A stretch of DNA of 44,196 nucleotides from DATGLE01 sp035294325 (GCA_035294325.1 DATGLE010000141.1:1-44196); one strand, 5' to 3'. Shown: positions 1 through 9,158, numbered from the stretch's first letter. Notes: generated from the letters alone by a model not told the origin. Translations and numbers: made by a program.

Positions 1-27
1 TTGAAGTGATCGAATGACGATGGAGGT

Positions 28-199
28 GTAGGGGCGCGGCGCCGGCTGGGAGGGGTTCGGGGGCAGTGGAGGCCGAAGCGCAAGCCCGAACCATCGGCCC
101 CAATAATCCGCGCCGTTAGGGGAATGGCAGGCAATTGGGCGGGCTTGCGCTCGGCCCCCACCACCCCTCTCAACCACCCAGCCGGCGCCGCGCCCCTAC
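28..199. repeat. Large imperfect inverted repeat (MITE-like)
   Basis: Outer arms of 23 bases match perfectly (28-50 against 177-199). Pairing continues imperfectly inward: the segment around 70-88 is the near reverse complement of 140-160. The whole could fold into one hairpin of about 170 bases. It lies beyond the 3' end of recJ, and no credible gene is seen in 1-280. The outer arm starts with GTAGGGGCG, which resembles the GTAGGGGCGGG repeat near 3602, so it may be a longer member of that repeat class. No transposase is present. Confidence 0.6.
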
Positions 200-280
200 C
201 CCATCCCATCATCCCTTCCCATTGCCGATCTTGTTCGTTAACCTTCACCATCGTGTGGCTACGCACAAAGAGACATTCCC

Positions 281-2113
281 CTATTCTTCGGCCTCAACAT
301 CGAGGATGCGCAGCCAGATATCGGGCCTGCTCTCATCATCCGAGGACTCAAGGCGGAAGATCACATTGACGCGCGAGACGCCTTCAAGCGATTGCTGGCG
401 AGCCGCGCCATGCGTGAGCGTTCCCTTGAGGCGCTGTCCACGCTGTTCATTAGCGCCAGCGGCGCCCAGGTTCAGGCGCAAATGCTGCTTGTTGGCGCCG
501 ACGAGCCACCTTTCGAGCAGGCGCAAGCCCTCCATCTTAAAGACCGGCTCGGGATTGCCGGCGCCAAAGGGACCTAGCGCGCGAATAGCCTTGCAGGTGT
601 TATAGTTGAGCAGTTCGACCTTTGTAAAGACCAGATCGATCATCTTGGGAACCAGCGGCGGCCCCGCCTCTGGATTCTCCGGCTCGACGACAACGCCGGT
701 CTGATCGGGCAACTGCGTGCCATCAATGATCGCCGGTCCCGCCGCGCCGCCATTCTCTTTCCACGCCGCCAGGTGAGCGCGCAGATCCTCGATACGATCA
801 CTGCGAATGGTAAAGCCTGCTGCCTGCGCGTGTCCGCCGTAGCGCTCCAGGTTAGCAGCGAAGCCGCGCAGGGCCTCGATAATGTTAAAGTCCTTCTGGC
901 TGCGGGCCGAGCCTCGACTCAACCGGGTCGCGCGATCATTGCTGAGCACCAGCACGGGTTTGCCGACCTCTTCGGCCAGCTTGCCGGCCACCAGGCCAAT
1001 AATGCCCTCGTGCCAGTCGTCGCCGCTGACGATGATAATGGGCGTATCGGGCTGCTGCTGCGCCTGCTCGCGCACATTCCTCATCAACTCTTCCGTCTCT
1101 TGCTGGCGCGAGAGATTAAGCTGCTCCAGTTCCGCGACACGCGCGGCGGCTTCTTCTTCGCTGTCGGTGGTCAGCAGTTCAAAGGCGATGCTCGCATCCT
1201 TCATGCGCCCGGCAGCGTTGATACGAGGCGCCAGGCCGTAGGCGATATCGCGCTCGCGTATTCTGCCTGCTTGCAGTCCGGCGCTGCGTATAAGCGCCCG
1301 TAAGCCCGGCTTCGTAGTAGCATTGAGACGCTGCAACCCCAGCCGCACCAGCGTATGGTTCTCGCCGAGCAGGGGCGCGATATCGGCGATAGTGCCAATA
1401 GCTACGAGGTCGAGTAACTCCATTTCCTCCTCTGGGGAGCGTCCATAAGCCCGATAGAGGGCCTGTGCGAGCTTGAAGGCTATCCCTACTCCGCAAAGAT
1501 AACGCTCGCCATAGTGGCAATCCGGGCGCCAGGGATTGACCATTGCATAGACCTGTGGCAGATCCGCCGGCGGATGATGATGATCGGTGATGATGATATC
1601 GATGCCCAGGGCGCGCGCGTATGCGGCCTGCTCAACGTCGGAACTGGCGCAGTCGGTGGTGATGATAAGTCGTGTGCCGCGCGCCTTTAACTGATCGAGT
1701 GCGGCTATATTCAGGCCGCAGCCATCGCGCTGCCGGTGCGGGATATGGTAGTCGAGTTCCGCTCCGGGCTGTTTCAAGCTGCGCAGCGCGCGGAAGAGCA
1801 GCGCCGACGAGGTAACGCCATCGGCATCGTAATCTCCATAGACGGTAATATGCTCCCCACCGGTCAGTGCCCGCCGGATACGCGTGACGGCGCGTTCCAT
1901 ATCGATCAGAGCAAGTGGATCGGGGATTGCCGCATAGCTGGCATCGATGAAGGCGCACATCTCCTCCGGCGTCGTGAGGCCACGATTGTAGAGCAACTGA
2001 GCTTGAATGGAGCTGATGCCGGCATCGCTGGCGGCCTGAAACTGTGCCTTTGAGAGCACGGGATAGACCTGCCACGAATCCCTTGTTTGCGCTATGCGAG
2101 ATGATGGTTCCAC
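281..2113 (-). CDS. recJ: Single-stranded-DNA-specific exonuclease RecJ
   Basis: RecJ degrades single-stranded DNA 5' to 3' in recombination and repair. The DHH-family signature GDYDADG lies at about residues 93-99, TDC at about 154-156 and DHHHPP at about 177-182. The DHHA1 substrate-binding motif GGHAQAAGF is at about 426-434. I chose the GTG at 2113 (610 aa) because AAGGA sits seven bases before it; the open frame extends to a TTG at 2188 without a comparable ribosome-binding site. The length fits the family. It is probably co-directional with hemW upstream, 127 bases away. Family assignment is secure; the start is an inference. Confidence 0.95.
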   Translation of the reverse strand: MEPSSRIAQTRDSWQVYPVLSKAQFQAASDAGISSIQAQLLYNRGLTTPEEMCAFIDASYAAIPDPLALIDMERAVTRIRRALTGGEHITVYGDYDADGVTSSALLFRALRSLKQPGAELDYHIPHRQRDGCGLNIAALDQLKARGTRLIITTDCASSDVEQAAYARALGIDIIITDHHHPPADLPQVYAMVNPWRPDCHYGERYLCGVGIAFKLAQALYRAYGRSPEEEMELLDLVAIGTIADIAPLLGENHTLVRLGLQRLNATTKPGLRALIRSAGLQAGRIRERDIAYGLAPRINAAGRMKDASIAFELLTTDSEEEAAARVAELEQLNLSRQQETEELMRNVREQAQQQPDTPIIIVSGDDWHEGIIGLVAGKLAEEVGKPVLVLSNDRATRLSRGSARSQKDFNIIEALRGFAANLERYGGHAQAAGFTIRSDRIEDLRAHLAAWKENGGAAGPAIIDGTQLPDQTGVVVEPENPEAGPPLVPKMIDLVFTKVELLNYNTCKAIRALGPFGAGNPEPVFKMEGLRLLERWLVGANKQHLRLNLGAAGANEQRGQRLKGTLTHGAARQQSLEGVSRVNVIFRLESSDDESRPDIWLRILDVEAEE

Positions 2114-2240
2114 GTCCGTTTCCTTAACATTGCTAACCAGTGCAAAAAATACTTGACCTTTTTGACCTTCACATTTAAAATCCCTCAAGGCAGGAGTGGC
2201 CTGGCTGAATCGAAATCTCGGCCCGTTTACAGGATTGAAA

Positions 2241-3482
2241 CTAGTCAGGTAGCAATCGCAAAAACACCTCGTTGCCGAGGAGGCGTCCGCGCTTGCTCAG
2301 GCGCAGCCACTCGCCCTCCTGCTCCAGCAGCCCGGCCTCTTCTACTACGCGCAGGCGCTCACCGACAAAGCGCGAGAACGGCTGCGCGAAGCGCTTTTCA
2401 AACGTTGGAAGATGCAGACCGCTGGCGGTACGCAGCGCCAGGAATGCCGTTTCGGACATGGCCTGCTCGCCATCGATCTCCTCGCTCTCGACCTCGGGCA
2501 AGCGCCGCGCTTTGAGCAGCCTGATGTATTCACGCGGCTCGCGCTCATTAGAGAAGCGCCGACCTCCAAAACTCGAATACGCCCCCGCGCCCATACCGAG
2601 ATAGGGTAGATTCTGCCAGTAGGTCAGATTGTGGCGGCTATGCTTGCCCGGCAGCGCCCAGTTAGAGATCTCGTAATTGATATAGCCTGCGTGCTGGAGA
2701 CGCTCGTCGGCATACTCGTACATGTCGGCGCACAGATCCTCATCCCCAGGAGTGATGCGACCCTCATGCACCCAGGTGTGAAAGGGCGTGCCCTCCTCAA
2801 TAATCAGCGAGTAGAGCGAGAGATGGTCGGGGCGCAGGTCGAGGGCACGATCCAGCGTCTCGCGCCAGTGCTGCATCGTCTGGCCGGGCAGGCCAAACAT
2901 CAGGTCCAGGTTGATCGAAGAGAAGCCGGCGGCGCGGGCGTGCTGGAACGCCTCCACAATCTCCTGCGGCGAATGGATACGTCCCAGCGTTTTAAGCAGC
3001 CCGGCATCAAAGCTCTGCGCGCCCATGCTGAGACGGTTGATGCCGGCGGCATGCAGGCCCCCCAATTGCGCCGGGGTGAGCGTGCCGGGGTTGGCCTCCA
3101 GCGTGATCTCAGCATCTTCATCGAGGACGAAGGCGCCTGAACAGGCGGCAAGCAGGCGCGCGATCTGCTCGACGCTCAACAGGCTCGGTGTCCCGCCGCC
3201 AAAGAAGATGGTGCGAGCGCGGCGCGGACTACCATCGCTGCGCCGCGCCATAGCGCCGGCAAGCTCGATCTCGGTCAGCAGCGCCCGCACATATGGCTCG
3301 CGCAGGGGCAGCAGGCCAGCATAGGTATTGAAATCGCAATAGTAACAGCGGGTATGGCAGAAAGGGATGTGCAGGTAAAGGGAAACGGTCTCAAGAAGCT
3401 GTTCAATCGGCTCGTCGGGTTGCAAAAGCGTCTGTACTGTTCGTGCTGGTGATCCTTCTATGGTTGCAGTGCTGATGGTCAT
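2241..3482 (-). CDS. hemW: HemW-type radical SAM protein (coproporphyrinogen III oxidase-like)
   Basis: 413 aa. The radical SAM cluster motif CX3CX2C is at Cys42, Cys46 and Cys49, in the context HIPFCHTRCYYCDF; GGGTPSLL follows as the SAM-binding glycine motif. The residue after the third Cys region is Phe where true HemN has a further Cys (CxCGC), which points to HemW, now viewed as a haem chaperone, rather than the oxygen-independent coproporphyrinogen oxidase. The C-terminal part (about 290-413) fits the HemW/HemN winged-helix domain. ATG at 3482 is preceded by GAGGAAAA. The neighbour is recJ, an ordinary housekeeping context. Older annotation would call it hemN-like. Confidence 0.88.
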   Translation of the reverse strand: MTISTATIEGSPARTVQTLLQPDEPIEQLLETVSLYLHIPFCHTRCYYCDFNTYAGLLPLREPYVRALLTEIELAGAMARRSDGSPRRARTIFFGGGTPSLLSVEQIARLLAACSGAFVLDEDAEITLEANPGTLTPAQLGGLHAAGINRLSMGAQSFDAGLLKTLGRIHSPQEIVEAFQHARAAGFSSINLDLMFGLPGQTMQHWRETLDRALDLRPDHLSLYSLIIEEGTPFHTWVHEGRITPGDEDLCADMYEYADERLQHAGYINYEISNWALPGKHSRHNLTYWQNLPYLGMGAGAYSSFGGRRFSNEREPREYIRLLKARRLPEVESEEIDGEQAMSETAFLALRTASGLHLPTFEKRFAQPFSRFVGERLRVVEEAGLLEQEGEWLRLSKRGRLLGNEVFLRLLPD

Positions 3483-3544
3483 TTTTCCTCAACTAGCAGC
3501 CGCTTTGAACGCTGCATGAGATGGGCAGATATTCTTGTCGATTG

Positions 3545-3628
3545 AGAGGCGAGGACAAGCCCCGCCTCTACATTAGAATTAGAGGTCAAAGGACGACACA
3601 GGTAGGGGCGGGAGCAAGCCCCGCCCAC
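3545..3628. repeat. Two short GC-rich hairpins of the CAAGCCCCG repeat class
   Basis: Two imperfect palindromes, around 3545-3568 and 3602-3626, share the core CAAGCCCCGCC and GTAGGGGCGGG. The same motif class (with GTCTCTACA) returns at 25984-26095 and, more weakly, at 18725-18761. They lie between the hemW start and the end of the foldase gene, so they are intergenic. Confidence 0.6.
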
Positions 3629-3640
3629 TGATTTATGGTA

Positions 3641-5113
3641 TCAGGGCGCGCCCGTACCACCGGGCAGACCGCCTGGTAAGCCACCGGGCAGGCCGCCGGT
3701 GCCTGGAGTAGCCGCCGGAGCCGCCGCGGGCAGATCGGATGGTAGATTCGACGGATCGAAGATTCTGGTCTGATCGATGGGTGTAATATGCATTCCCGGC
3801 AGCGCCTTCTGCACCAGGAGCCACGCAATCAGCGCATTGCTCTTGAGGCTTTGCAGCGTTGACGAGTCCACCGGGCGCGACGGATCGATGCTCATGATCT
3901 GCACAATGTGATAGGTCCCGTTCTCATTGAGAATGGGGCTGAGTTCGTTAACGTAGCGGTGCGGATCAAAGATCCAGTTTTCGACAACGGCAGCCGAATT
4001 TGCCGCATACTGCTGAATATATTGATAGCGCGCCAGCCAGCCGAGATCGCCGCCCTTCTTGTTCGTGTTGGTGTCAACCGAATATTTCGCGGCAAGCTGG
4101 CCGAAGTTACCGCCATGCTTGAGTTGATCGAGCACCTTCTGAGCCTGGCTTAATGTACTGATAGTCATGGCGCGCGCCAGCACCTGGTATGCCGGGGACT
4201 TGATTTGTGACGCCAGGTAGGATTGCATATTATCGCGGCGCATCTTCAAGGCCAGCATCGCACGCACATCGTTATCGCTCAGATTATCCTGGCTGAGAAA
4301 TTTGCTATAGCTGGTGCTGCTGGGCATATTCGCGATGAAGTCGTGCAGCTGCTGGTTAATAGCGGCAGAACTGGGCATAATCTTCGCCTGAATGCTGGCG
4401 CTCTGCTTTGCGAGCCACTGGCGGATAACCACATCATCCTGTAGCCACTGAGCACTATCGTTACCCACCTGGGACTGCGTGAAAAGCTGCTGCTCATTGG
4501 GGATAGTGGTTTGCACCATCACTTCGTACTGGGCGAAGGCACTATTGTATTTATTCTGCGCCGTGTTGAGCTGAGCCTTTGTGTCGGCGAGCTGCTTTTC
4601 GAGCGCGGTGCGCTGCGCGCTGGGACCGGAGGGCAGCGCCTTGATCTGCTTATTTAGATTGTCAACCTTGCTGGACAGGGTATTCACCGTCTTCTGAGCC
4701 GCATCCGACTGCTTTTTGAGCGCGTCGCGCTGCGCGGTGAGGCCATGCGGTCCGTAGAGCTTATTTAGCTCGAGCTGCGTGTCCACAGCCACGAGCTTGC
4801 GGTAATCCGACTGGGGCACAGAGACGCCGTTGACGGTGGTGATGGGCAGATTGGGGGTGATGATATTCAGGTTCACCCAGAAGCCAACAATAATCAAGAC
4901 GATAATGACGAGAACAGCAATGGTGACAGACCAGACAGCGCGGCGCTGCAAGCGGGTTTTCTCGCTGCGAGAGAGATGGCCGCCCCATCCAAATATAAGA
5001 GGTTTGCCATCACGACGAGCCTCGACGTGCGCCGTCTGTCTAACATACTTCTTTGGTTTAGCAGAGCGCGCTGATCGCTGGCTATCGGCCCGACGCGCTG
5101 TTTGACTTTTCAT
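3641..5113 (-). CDS. Membrane-anchored peptidylprolyl isomerase, parvulin/PrsA-SurA type
   Basis: 490 aa. A very basic N-terminus (1-58) is followed by one hydrophobic segment at about 60-80, so the bulk is predicted outside the membrane. Residues about 125-200 are rich in Gln, Lys and Ala with coiled-coil character. A parvulin rotamase domain lies at about 310-415, shown by FGQLAAKYSVD and the GGDLGWL motif. The protein would help fold exported proteins. The C-terminus ends in a low-complexity Gly-Pro-Leu tail containing repeated GGLP. ATG at 5113 has GGAGG seven bases upstream. Why a foldase has a Gly/Pro tail is unknown; it could be a linker or a surface contact. Confidence 0.85.
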   Translation of the reverse strand: MKSQTARRADSQRSARSAKPKKYVRQTAHVEARRDGKPLIFGWGGHLSRSEKTRLQRRAVWSVTIAVLVIIVLIIVGFWVNLNIITPNLPITTVNGVSVPQSDYRKLVAVDTQLELNKLYGPHGLTAQRDALKKQSDAAQKTVNTLSSKVDNLNKQIKALPSGPSAQRTALEKQLADTKAQLNTAQNKYNSAFAQYEVMVQTTIPNEQQLFTQSQVGNDSAQWLQDDVVIRQWLAKQSASIQAKIMPSSAAINQQLHDFIANMPSSTSYSKFLSQDNLSDNDVRAMLALKMRRDNMQSYLASQIKSPAYQVLARAMTISTLSQAQKVLDQLKHGGNFGQLAAKYSVDTNTNKKGGDLGWLARYQYIQQYAANSAAVVENWIFDPHRYVNELSPILNENGTYHIVQIMSIDPSRPVDSSTLQSLKSNALIAWLLVQKALPGMHITPIDQTRIFDPSNLPSDLPAAAPAATPGTGGLPGGLPGGLPGGTGAP

Positions 5114-5194
5114 CAGGGAACCTCCGGTAAATGGCTAATCCTCCACGCCCGGACTTTCAGGAAGGTAATGTAACTCTCCATACAAGTATTCTGC

Positions 5195-5312
5195 CGGCTC
5201 ATCGCTGCGCGCTTCGTCAGGAAAGAGAGCCTGCGGGCACAGCGCCTGCGGCGCTGGCCCGCAGGCTCTCTTTCGCGGGGTGCGCCGCAGGCGCACAACC
5301 ACATGACAGGCA
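5195..5312. repeat. Palindromic repeat with 18-bp perfect arms and nested tip hairpin
   Basis: Arms 5221-5238 and 5257-5274 are perfect reverse complements. The loop (5239-5256) itself folds as CAGCGCC-TGC-GGCGCTG. The GC-rich flanks (CTCATCGCTGCGCGCTTCGTC on the left and GTGCGCCGCAGGCGCAC on the right) match those of the element at 10017-10137. It lies between rpsR and the foldase gene, about 85 bases past the rpsR stop. There is no T-run, so a classical terminator is not evident. Confidence 0.85.
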
Positions 5313-5357
5313 ATTTACTTAACGTGCGCAACCACAAGGCCGGCCCACGTAGAATTG

Positions 5358-5660
5358 CTACATCCCGCGCATATGCTCCGCCGTATAGGGAAGCAAGGCC
5401 ATGAAGCGCGCCTGCTTGATCGCGGTGCTCAGGCCGCGCTGATGCTTGGCGCAGGTCCCGGTCTTGCGACGGGGTTCAATCTTGCCGCGATCAGAAATGT
5501 AGCGTTTCATAAAACGGCTGGCATCTTTATAGTCAATTTCGCGCACATGGTCGTGGCAGAACTGGCATATCTTGCGGCGCGATGGGCCGCCGCGATTACC
5601 CCGCTCACGGCGAGGCGCTGTCGTCGCTCCGCCGGAGGATGTTTCAGTACGTCTTTGCAC
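5358..5660 (-). CDS. rpsR: 30S ribosomal protein S18
   Basis: 100 aa. Typical S18 features are seen: KICQFC with the Cys pair, YKDASRFMKRYISDRGKI, and KHQRGLSTAIKQARFMALLPY. The CQFC...C set suggests the zinc-binding (C+) form. The N-terminus is extended by about 25 basic, Arg- and Gly-rich residues. The start is GTG at 5660 with AAGGAG seven bases before it. It is the last gene of the rpsF-ssb-rpsR operon, 18 bases after ssb. S18 binds 16S rRNA as a partner of S6. Confidence 0.96.
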   Translation of the reverse strand: MQRRTETSSGGATTAPRRERGNRGGPSRRKICQFCHDHVREIDYKDASRFMKRYISDRGKIEPRRKTGTCAKHQRGLSTAIKQARFMALLPYTAEHMRGM

Positions 5661-5678
5661 AAACTTTCTCCTTCAATA

Positions 5679-6080
5679 TTAGAAGGGGTGATCGTCCAGG
5701 TCTCCGAGGTCGTCGTTTTCGCCGAGGAAGGCATCGGAACCCGATTCTGGCTGTCTCTCTTTGGGCGTGAGCATCTCCATATCGTTCATAATCACATCGA
5801 CGGCTGTGCGCTCTATACCATCGTTGCCGGTATACTTGCGCAACTGGAGGCGCCCTTCGACGAATATCTTGCTCCCCTTGTGCAGATAGGTATTGCAGGT
5901 CTCGGCAAGCTGGCGGAACGCCACGATGTTAAACCAGTCCGTTTCCTTCTGACGCTCACCTTCTGGCGATTTTGTCACCCGATTGACAGCCAGCGAGAAA
6001 CGCGTGACCGCAACGCCACTGGGAGTGTAGTTCATTTCGGGATCGCGTCCCAGGTTTCCGATCAACATAATCTTGTTCAT
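5679..6080 (-). CDS. ssb: Single-stranded DNA-binding protein
   Basis: 133 aa. The OB-fold begins MNKIMLIGNLGRDPE and continues with FSLAVNR, TDWFNIVAF and KIFVEGRLQLRKY. A short acidic tail ends in DDHPF, close to the usual DDDIPF tip that recruits repair and replication proteins. The length is somewhat below many SSBs because the linker is only about 20 residues. AAAGGA lies eight bases before the ATG. Its position between rpsF and rpsR is the widely conserved arrangement. Confidence 0.96.
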   Translation of the reverse strand: MNKIMLIGNLGRDPEMNYTPSGVAVTRFSLAVNRVTKSPEGERQKETDWFNIVAFRQLAETCNTYLHKGSKIFVEGRLQLRKYTGNDGIERTAVDVIMNDMEMLTPKERQPESGSDAFLGENDDLGDLDDHPF

Positions 6081-6156
6081 TGCTCAAATCCTTTCGACGT
6101 GATAAAACCCACCTCAGCTCTTTACCGGAACTTGAACGGCCCCAAACATAGCGCTG

Positions 6157-6711
6157 CTAGGCTTCTATCGTTTCAGTTTCCTCACCGTCAGGCACAGCGG
6201 GTTCGGCGCCCGCCTCCTCAACAGCAGGCTCGACTACCTCGGCTTCCACTGCGGGCGGAGCTTCCTCCTCCGTGGCAGCTTCAGCAGAAGCCTCTGCCGG
6301 CTGCGGCTCCTCCTGAATCTGCTCCTGGGCCTCTACCACCGGCTCGCTTTCTGGAGCTGCGGAGGCCGCAGCAGTGGCAGCGGCGCGAGCTTCGCGCTCC
6401 TCTCGCTCCTTCTGAACAGCCTTTGGATCGCGTCTCCTGACCATATGCCGGAGTACCCTTTCAGAAACCCTGAGTGTACGTTCGAGTTCGGCCACGGTCT
6501 CGGGAGTCAGAATCATATCGATGAATACATAAAATCCGTCGCGTTGGCGTTCGATGGGGTATGCCAGGCGGCGGCGCCCCCACTGGTTTACCCGGACAAC
6601 CTGGCCGCCGTGATTAGCGACGATCTGCTCGACGCGCTCAATAACGCCGCGCGTCTCTTCTTCACTGGCTTCGGGGTTGACGATCAATCCTAGCTCGTAG
6701 TCTCGCCTCAC
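6157..6711 (-). CDS. rpsF: 30S ribosomal protein S6 with long acidic C-terminal extension
   Basis: The first about 95 residues are ordinary S6 (RRDYELGLIVNPEASEEE, the GRRRLAYPI block, FYVFIDMILTPETV). After about residue 105 the protein runs on for roughly 80 residues dominated by Glu, Ala, Pro and Val, with no recognisable domain. I place the start at GTG 6711 (184 aa), seven bases after GGAGG; an in-frame ATG at 6738 would add nine residues foreign to S6. S6 pairs with S18 in the small-subunit platform. Acidic S6 tails occur elsewhere (for example the poly-Glu tail in E. coli) but this one is long. Confidence 0.94.
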   Translation of the reverse strand: MRRDYELGLIVNPEASEEETRGVIERVEQIVANHGGQVVRVNQWGRRRLAYPIERQRDGFYVFIDMILTPETVAELERTLRVSERVLRHMVRRRDPKAVQKEREEREARAAATAAASAAPESEPVVEAQEQIQEEPQPAEASAEAATEEEAPPAVEAEVVEPAVEEAGAEPAVPDGEETETIEA

Positions 6712-6959
6712 GAAGCCACCTCCTTCCTCTGGGTACACACCTGGTCAGCTCAGGTCGCTTTTTACGCTTACGACCACTGCCAGGGTAGGTGGAGCACCAA
6801 CACGGTGTTGATGCTACTGTAACAGATGCCGCTCTGATATAGTGCGCGGCTGCAACAAAAATTGTCCCACGCGGACGTGGGATATGGCACCCCGCTGCTA
6901 CCGGGCCAGATATTGCTTCCGCCGCCGGGAACAGCCTGTGTGGACACCAGTACCCCGCT

Positions 6960-6988
6960 ATTATAACATTCTTCGCTATGCCTGACAA
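6960..6988 (-). promoter_or_regulatory. Sigma-70-type promoter of rpsF-ssb-rpsR
   Basis: On the minus strand TTGTCA (6988-6983) is separated by 17 bases from a perfect TATAAT (6965-6960). Transcription would begin near 6953 and give a leader of about 240 bases before the rpsF GTG. That leader holds a small hairpin around 6865-6883 (CCCACG-CGGA-CGTGGG). S6:S18-binding leaders are known in other bacteria; I could not confirm the characteristic bulged motif here. Confidence 0.7.
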
Positions 6989-7063
6989 TAGAGCCGAGGT
7001 GTACAAACTTTCAGCTTTCCATTCTTTTAATACACCGCGAAAGCGGAAAAGCGGAAAGGGTAT

Positions 7064-7110
7064 AAGATAGCGATGTGTGGCGCAGCCGCTGCGCCACACA
7101 TCGCTATCTT
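7064..7110. repeat. Perfect 22-bp palindrome between divergent rpsF and glycosyltransferase genes
   Basis: Arms 7064-7085 and 7089-7110 are perfect reverse complements around the loop CCG. The tip GGCGCAG-CCG-CTGCGCC is of the same style as other palindromes in the window, but the arm sequence is unique. The rest of the 500-base gap (6712-7211) holds the rpsF promoter and leader and an A/G-rich stretch (about 7038-7060); no gene was seen. Confidence 0.85.
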
Positions 7111-7211
7111 GAAAGTGGCAGAGCAGCGCGAACACGCGGCGAGAAAGGGCCTGGACGCTGAGAATCGGACATCATCTGACGTTTTTTCTGAATAAAGAGG
7201 TTTGGTCATGC

Positions 7212-8906
7212 ATGCAACAGCATCCTGAGAATCGTGCGCCAGGCGCGCGGAAGCGCTATGCCGGGCGGCGGGTCGCGCTGTGGTTACTTGCTTCAGGTAT
7301 AGCGCTGGAACTGGTTTATCTTGCGCTCTATCCCTTGCTCGCCCGGGCAGGACAGGTCATAGCCAGCGATCCCGTCCAGCACGCGCTGCCGGATAATTTC
7401 CCCTGGCTGCCCTGGCTGTACTGGACGCGGCTTCTGCCCGGACTGACGCGCCTTCTCGCACGCACGCCCTGGCTCGATCCGGCAAATACGCTGGGCAGCG
7501 CGAATCTGCTCCTCATCCTGCTGGCGCTGGCGAGCATTTTTGTGCTGCTCGCCGCCCATACTGGATCGCGAGCCGCGCGCGGCATCTATAGCCAGCTCTC
7601 GCGCCGCGATGAGTATGCCCTTTTCTGGATCATGCTGCTGCTGACTGCCCTCTTCGGCGTGACGATGCTCTATGCACCGATTGTCTACAGCGCGCTATCG
7701 CAGGATATGCTGCTCTACGGCCTCTACGGACGCATGGTCGTGATATATCATGTCAATCCTTACGCTTTTGCCCCGGCGGCCTTCGCGCACAACTTGCTGC
7801 CTGGCACGCCAGCGCTACAACAGCCTGCGACTATCCCCTATGGACCGGTCTGGATCGATCTGAGCATTCTGGCGACGCTGCCGATGGGTGATAGCATAGC
7901 CAGTATTGTGCAGGGATTTCGCCTCATCGGCCTGGTTGCGCATATACTCAACGCGGTCCTGCTATGGCTGATCCTGGCGAAGTTCAGATCCGCCATACGC
8001 ATCTCGGCAACTCTGCTCTATGCCTGGAATCCGCTGGTCCTCCTGTTAAGCGTTACGGCGATGCACCAGGAGGTGGTAGTTATCGCCTGGCTGCTGCTGG
8101 CTATATTCTTCTTTCAGCGCAAATCGCTCGTTGTGGGCTGGATCTTCACTCTGCTGGCCGTGCTGACGAATCCCGCCTCTCTGCCGCTGCTGCCGCTCTT
8201 TTTGCATATGATGGCGAAAAAAAAGCGTATGCAGCGCCGGGGATTCGCTGCTGGCTGGTGGTTCGGCACGCTGGCGATCTCAGGGCTGCTTGTCGCGCTG
8301 ACCTGCGCTCCCTACTGGCAGGGGTGGAGTCTGGCAGGCATCGCCGCAAATTTCAGCACACCCTTCTGGCAGGGTAATGCGCTCAATTCGCTCGACGCGG
8401 CTGTGCTTAACCTGCCAATGCAATTGCCGGAGCCGCTGCTATGGCTCTTTGCCCCCCATCACTGGTCCGTGGTCGCGCTGGTAATCACAGGCATCTTTCT
8501 CCTTCTGAGCCTCTGGCTGGCGGATACGCTGGAACTGACCTTGCTCGCCGGCGGCTGGCTGCTGCTGCTCCAGCTTGTCCTGCTGCCCACGTACTGGCCC
8601 TGGTACGTACTGCTCCCCTTCGTGCTGGCGCTCTGCTCGACGAAACCCTCGACGATCTTACTGGCGGCACTGTTCTTATTCGCTGCGCTGATCGGCTGCT
8701 ACTGCTGGCTGCGCTATCCCGTATGGGCAGGGTCAGGGCTGGTGATAGTGGGGTTGCCGCTGCTGCTGTGGGGCTGGACGATCTTCTTGACCACGACCTG
8801 GCGGATGATGCACCGGGGCGATGAGGGACCGTTTGAAAGACAGTTCAGCAGGCCGCGCCTCTCGCGCCCCCCATGGCTCTCACGCTCCTCACGGCCTGGA
8901 AATTAG
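7212..8906 (+). CDS. Polytopic GT-C-type glycosyltransferase, possibly polyprenyl-phosphate mannosyltransferase
   Basis: 564 aa with about a dozen hydrophobic segments spread over the whole length. The loop with SQDMLLYGLYGR (163-174), then NPY (182-184) and PYGPVW (209-214), is the pattern of integral-membrane glycosyltransferases of the GT-C fold that use polyprenyl-phosphate sugars (MptB- or GT87-like); the Asp of SQD would be the catalytic or metal residue. The basic C-terminus (PRLSRPPWLSRSSRP) is probably cytoplasmic. The gene stands alone, divergent from rpsF. Start ATG 7212 follows AAAGAGG. The specific sugar and acceptor cannot be read from the sequence. Confidence 0.7.
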   Translation: MQQHPENRAPGARKRYAGRRVALWLLASGIALELVYLALYPLLARAGQVIASDPVQHALPDNFPWLPWLYWTRLLPGLTRLLARTPWLDPANTLGSANLLLILLALASIFVLLAAHTGSRAARGIYSQLSRRDEYALFWIMLLLTALFGVTMLYAPIVYSALSQDMLLYGLYGRMVVIYHVNPYAFAPAAFAHNLLPGTPALQQPATIPYGPVWIDLSILATLPMGDSIASIVQGFRLIGLVAHILNAVLLWLILAKFRSAIRISATLLYAWNPLVLLLSVTAMHQEVVVIAWLLLAIFFFQRKSLVVGWIFTLLAVLTNPASLPLLPLFLHMMAKKKRMQRRGFAAGWWFGTLAISGLLVALTCAPYWQGWSLAGIAANFSTPFWQGNALNSLDAAVLNLPMQLPEPLLWLFAPHHWSVVALVITGIFLLLSLWLADTLELTLLAGGWLLLLQLVLLPTYWPWYVLLPFVLALCSTKPSTILLAALFLFAALIGCYCWLRYPVWAGSGLVIVGLPLLLWGWTIFLTTTWRMMHRGDEGPFERQFSRPRLSRPPWLSRSSRPGN

Positions 8907-9158
8907 TCAGCATTCTGGCCCACTCGCGCCGGATGTTCGCGCGGCTCCGCCGCGCCAGGAATACAGGCTGTGATGTGGGAAAGGCGCGAGCAAGCGTGAG
9001 GGCCGAAAATCAGGAACGCTCTGATACTATGTTTGAACGCAAATGAGCGTTTTGCACACCATCCCTGAGATCCCCGGGTGCGGCGGAGCCGCACCAACGC
9101 CTGGCGAGAGCACCGAGCCTCGGACACTTTCTGATGAAGAGCCAGATTTTCGCTCCTG
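8907..9158. other. Intergenic region with decayed palindromic repeat
   Basis: The gap 8907-9332 between the glycosyltransferase gene and rpmI has no credible gene. It carries GCGCGGCTCCGCCGCGC near 8940, GTGCGGCGGAGCCGCAC near 9077, and between them an imperfect palindrome around 9027-9062 with tip ACGCAAATGAGCGT. The flanks match those of intact palindromes elsewhere, so this looks like a degraded copy of the same family. Confidence 0.45.

Noticed and set aside
5355..6440. A 361-codon open frame on the plus strand
   Set aside because: Antisense to rpsR, ssb and rpsF, which are certain.
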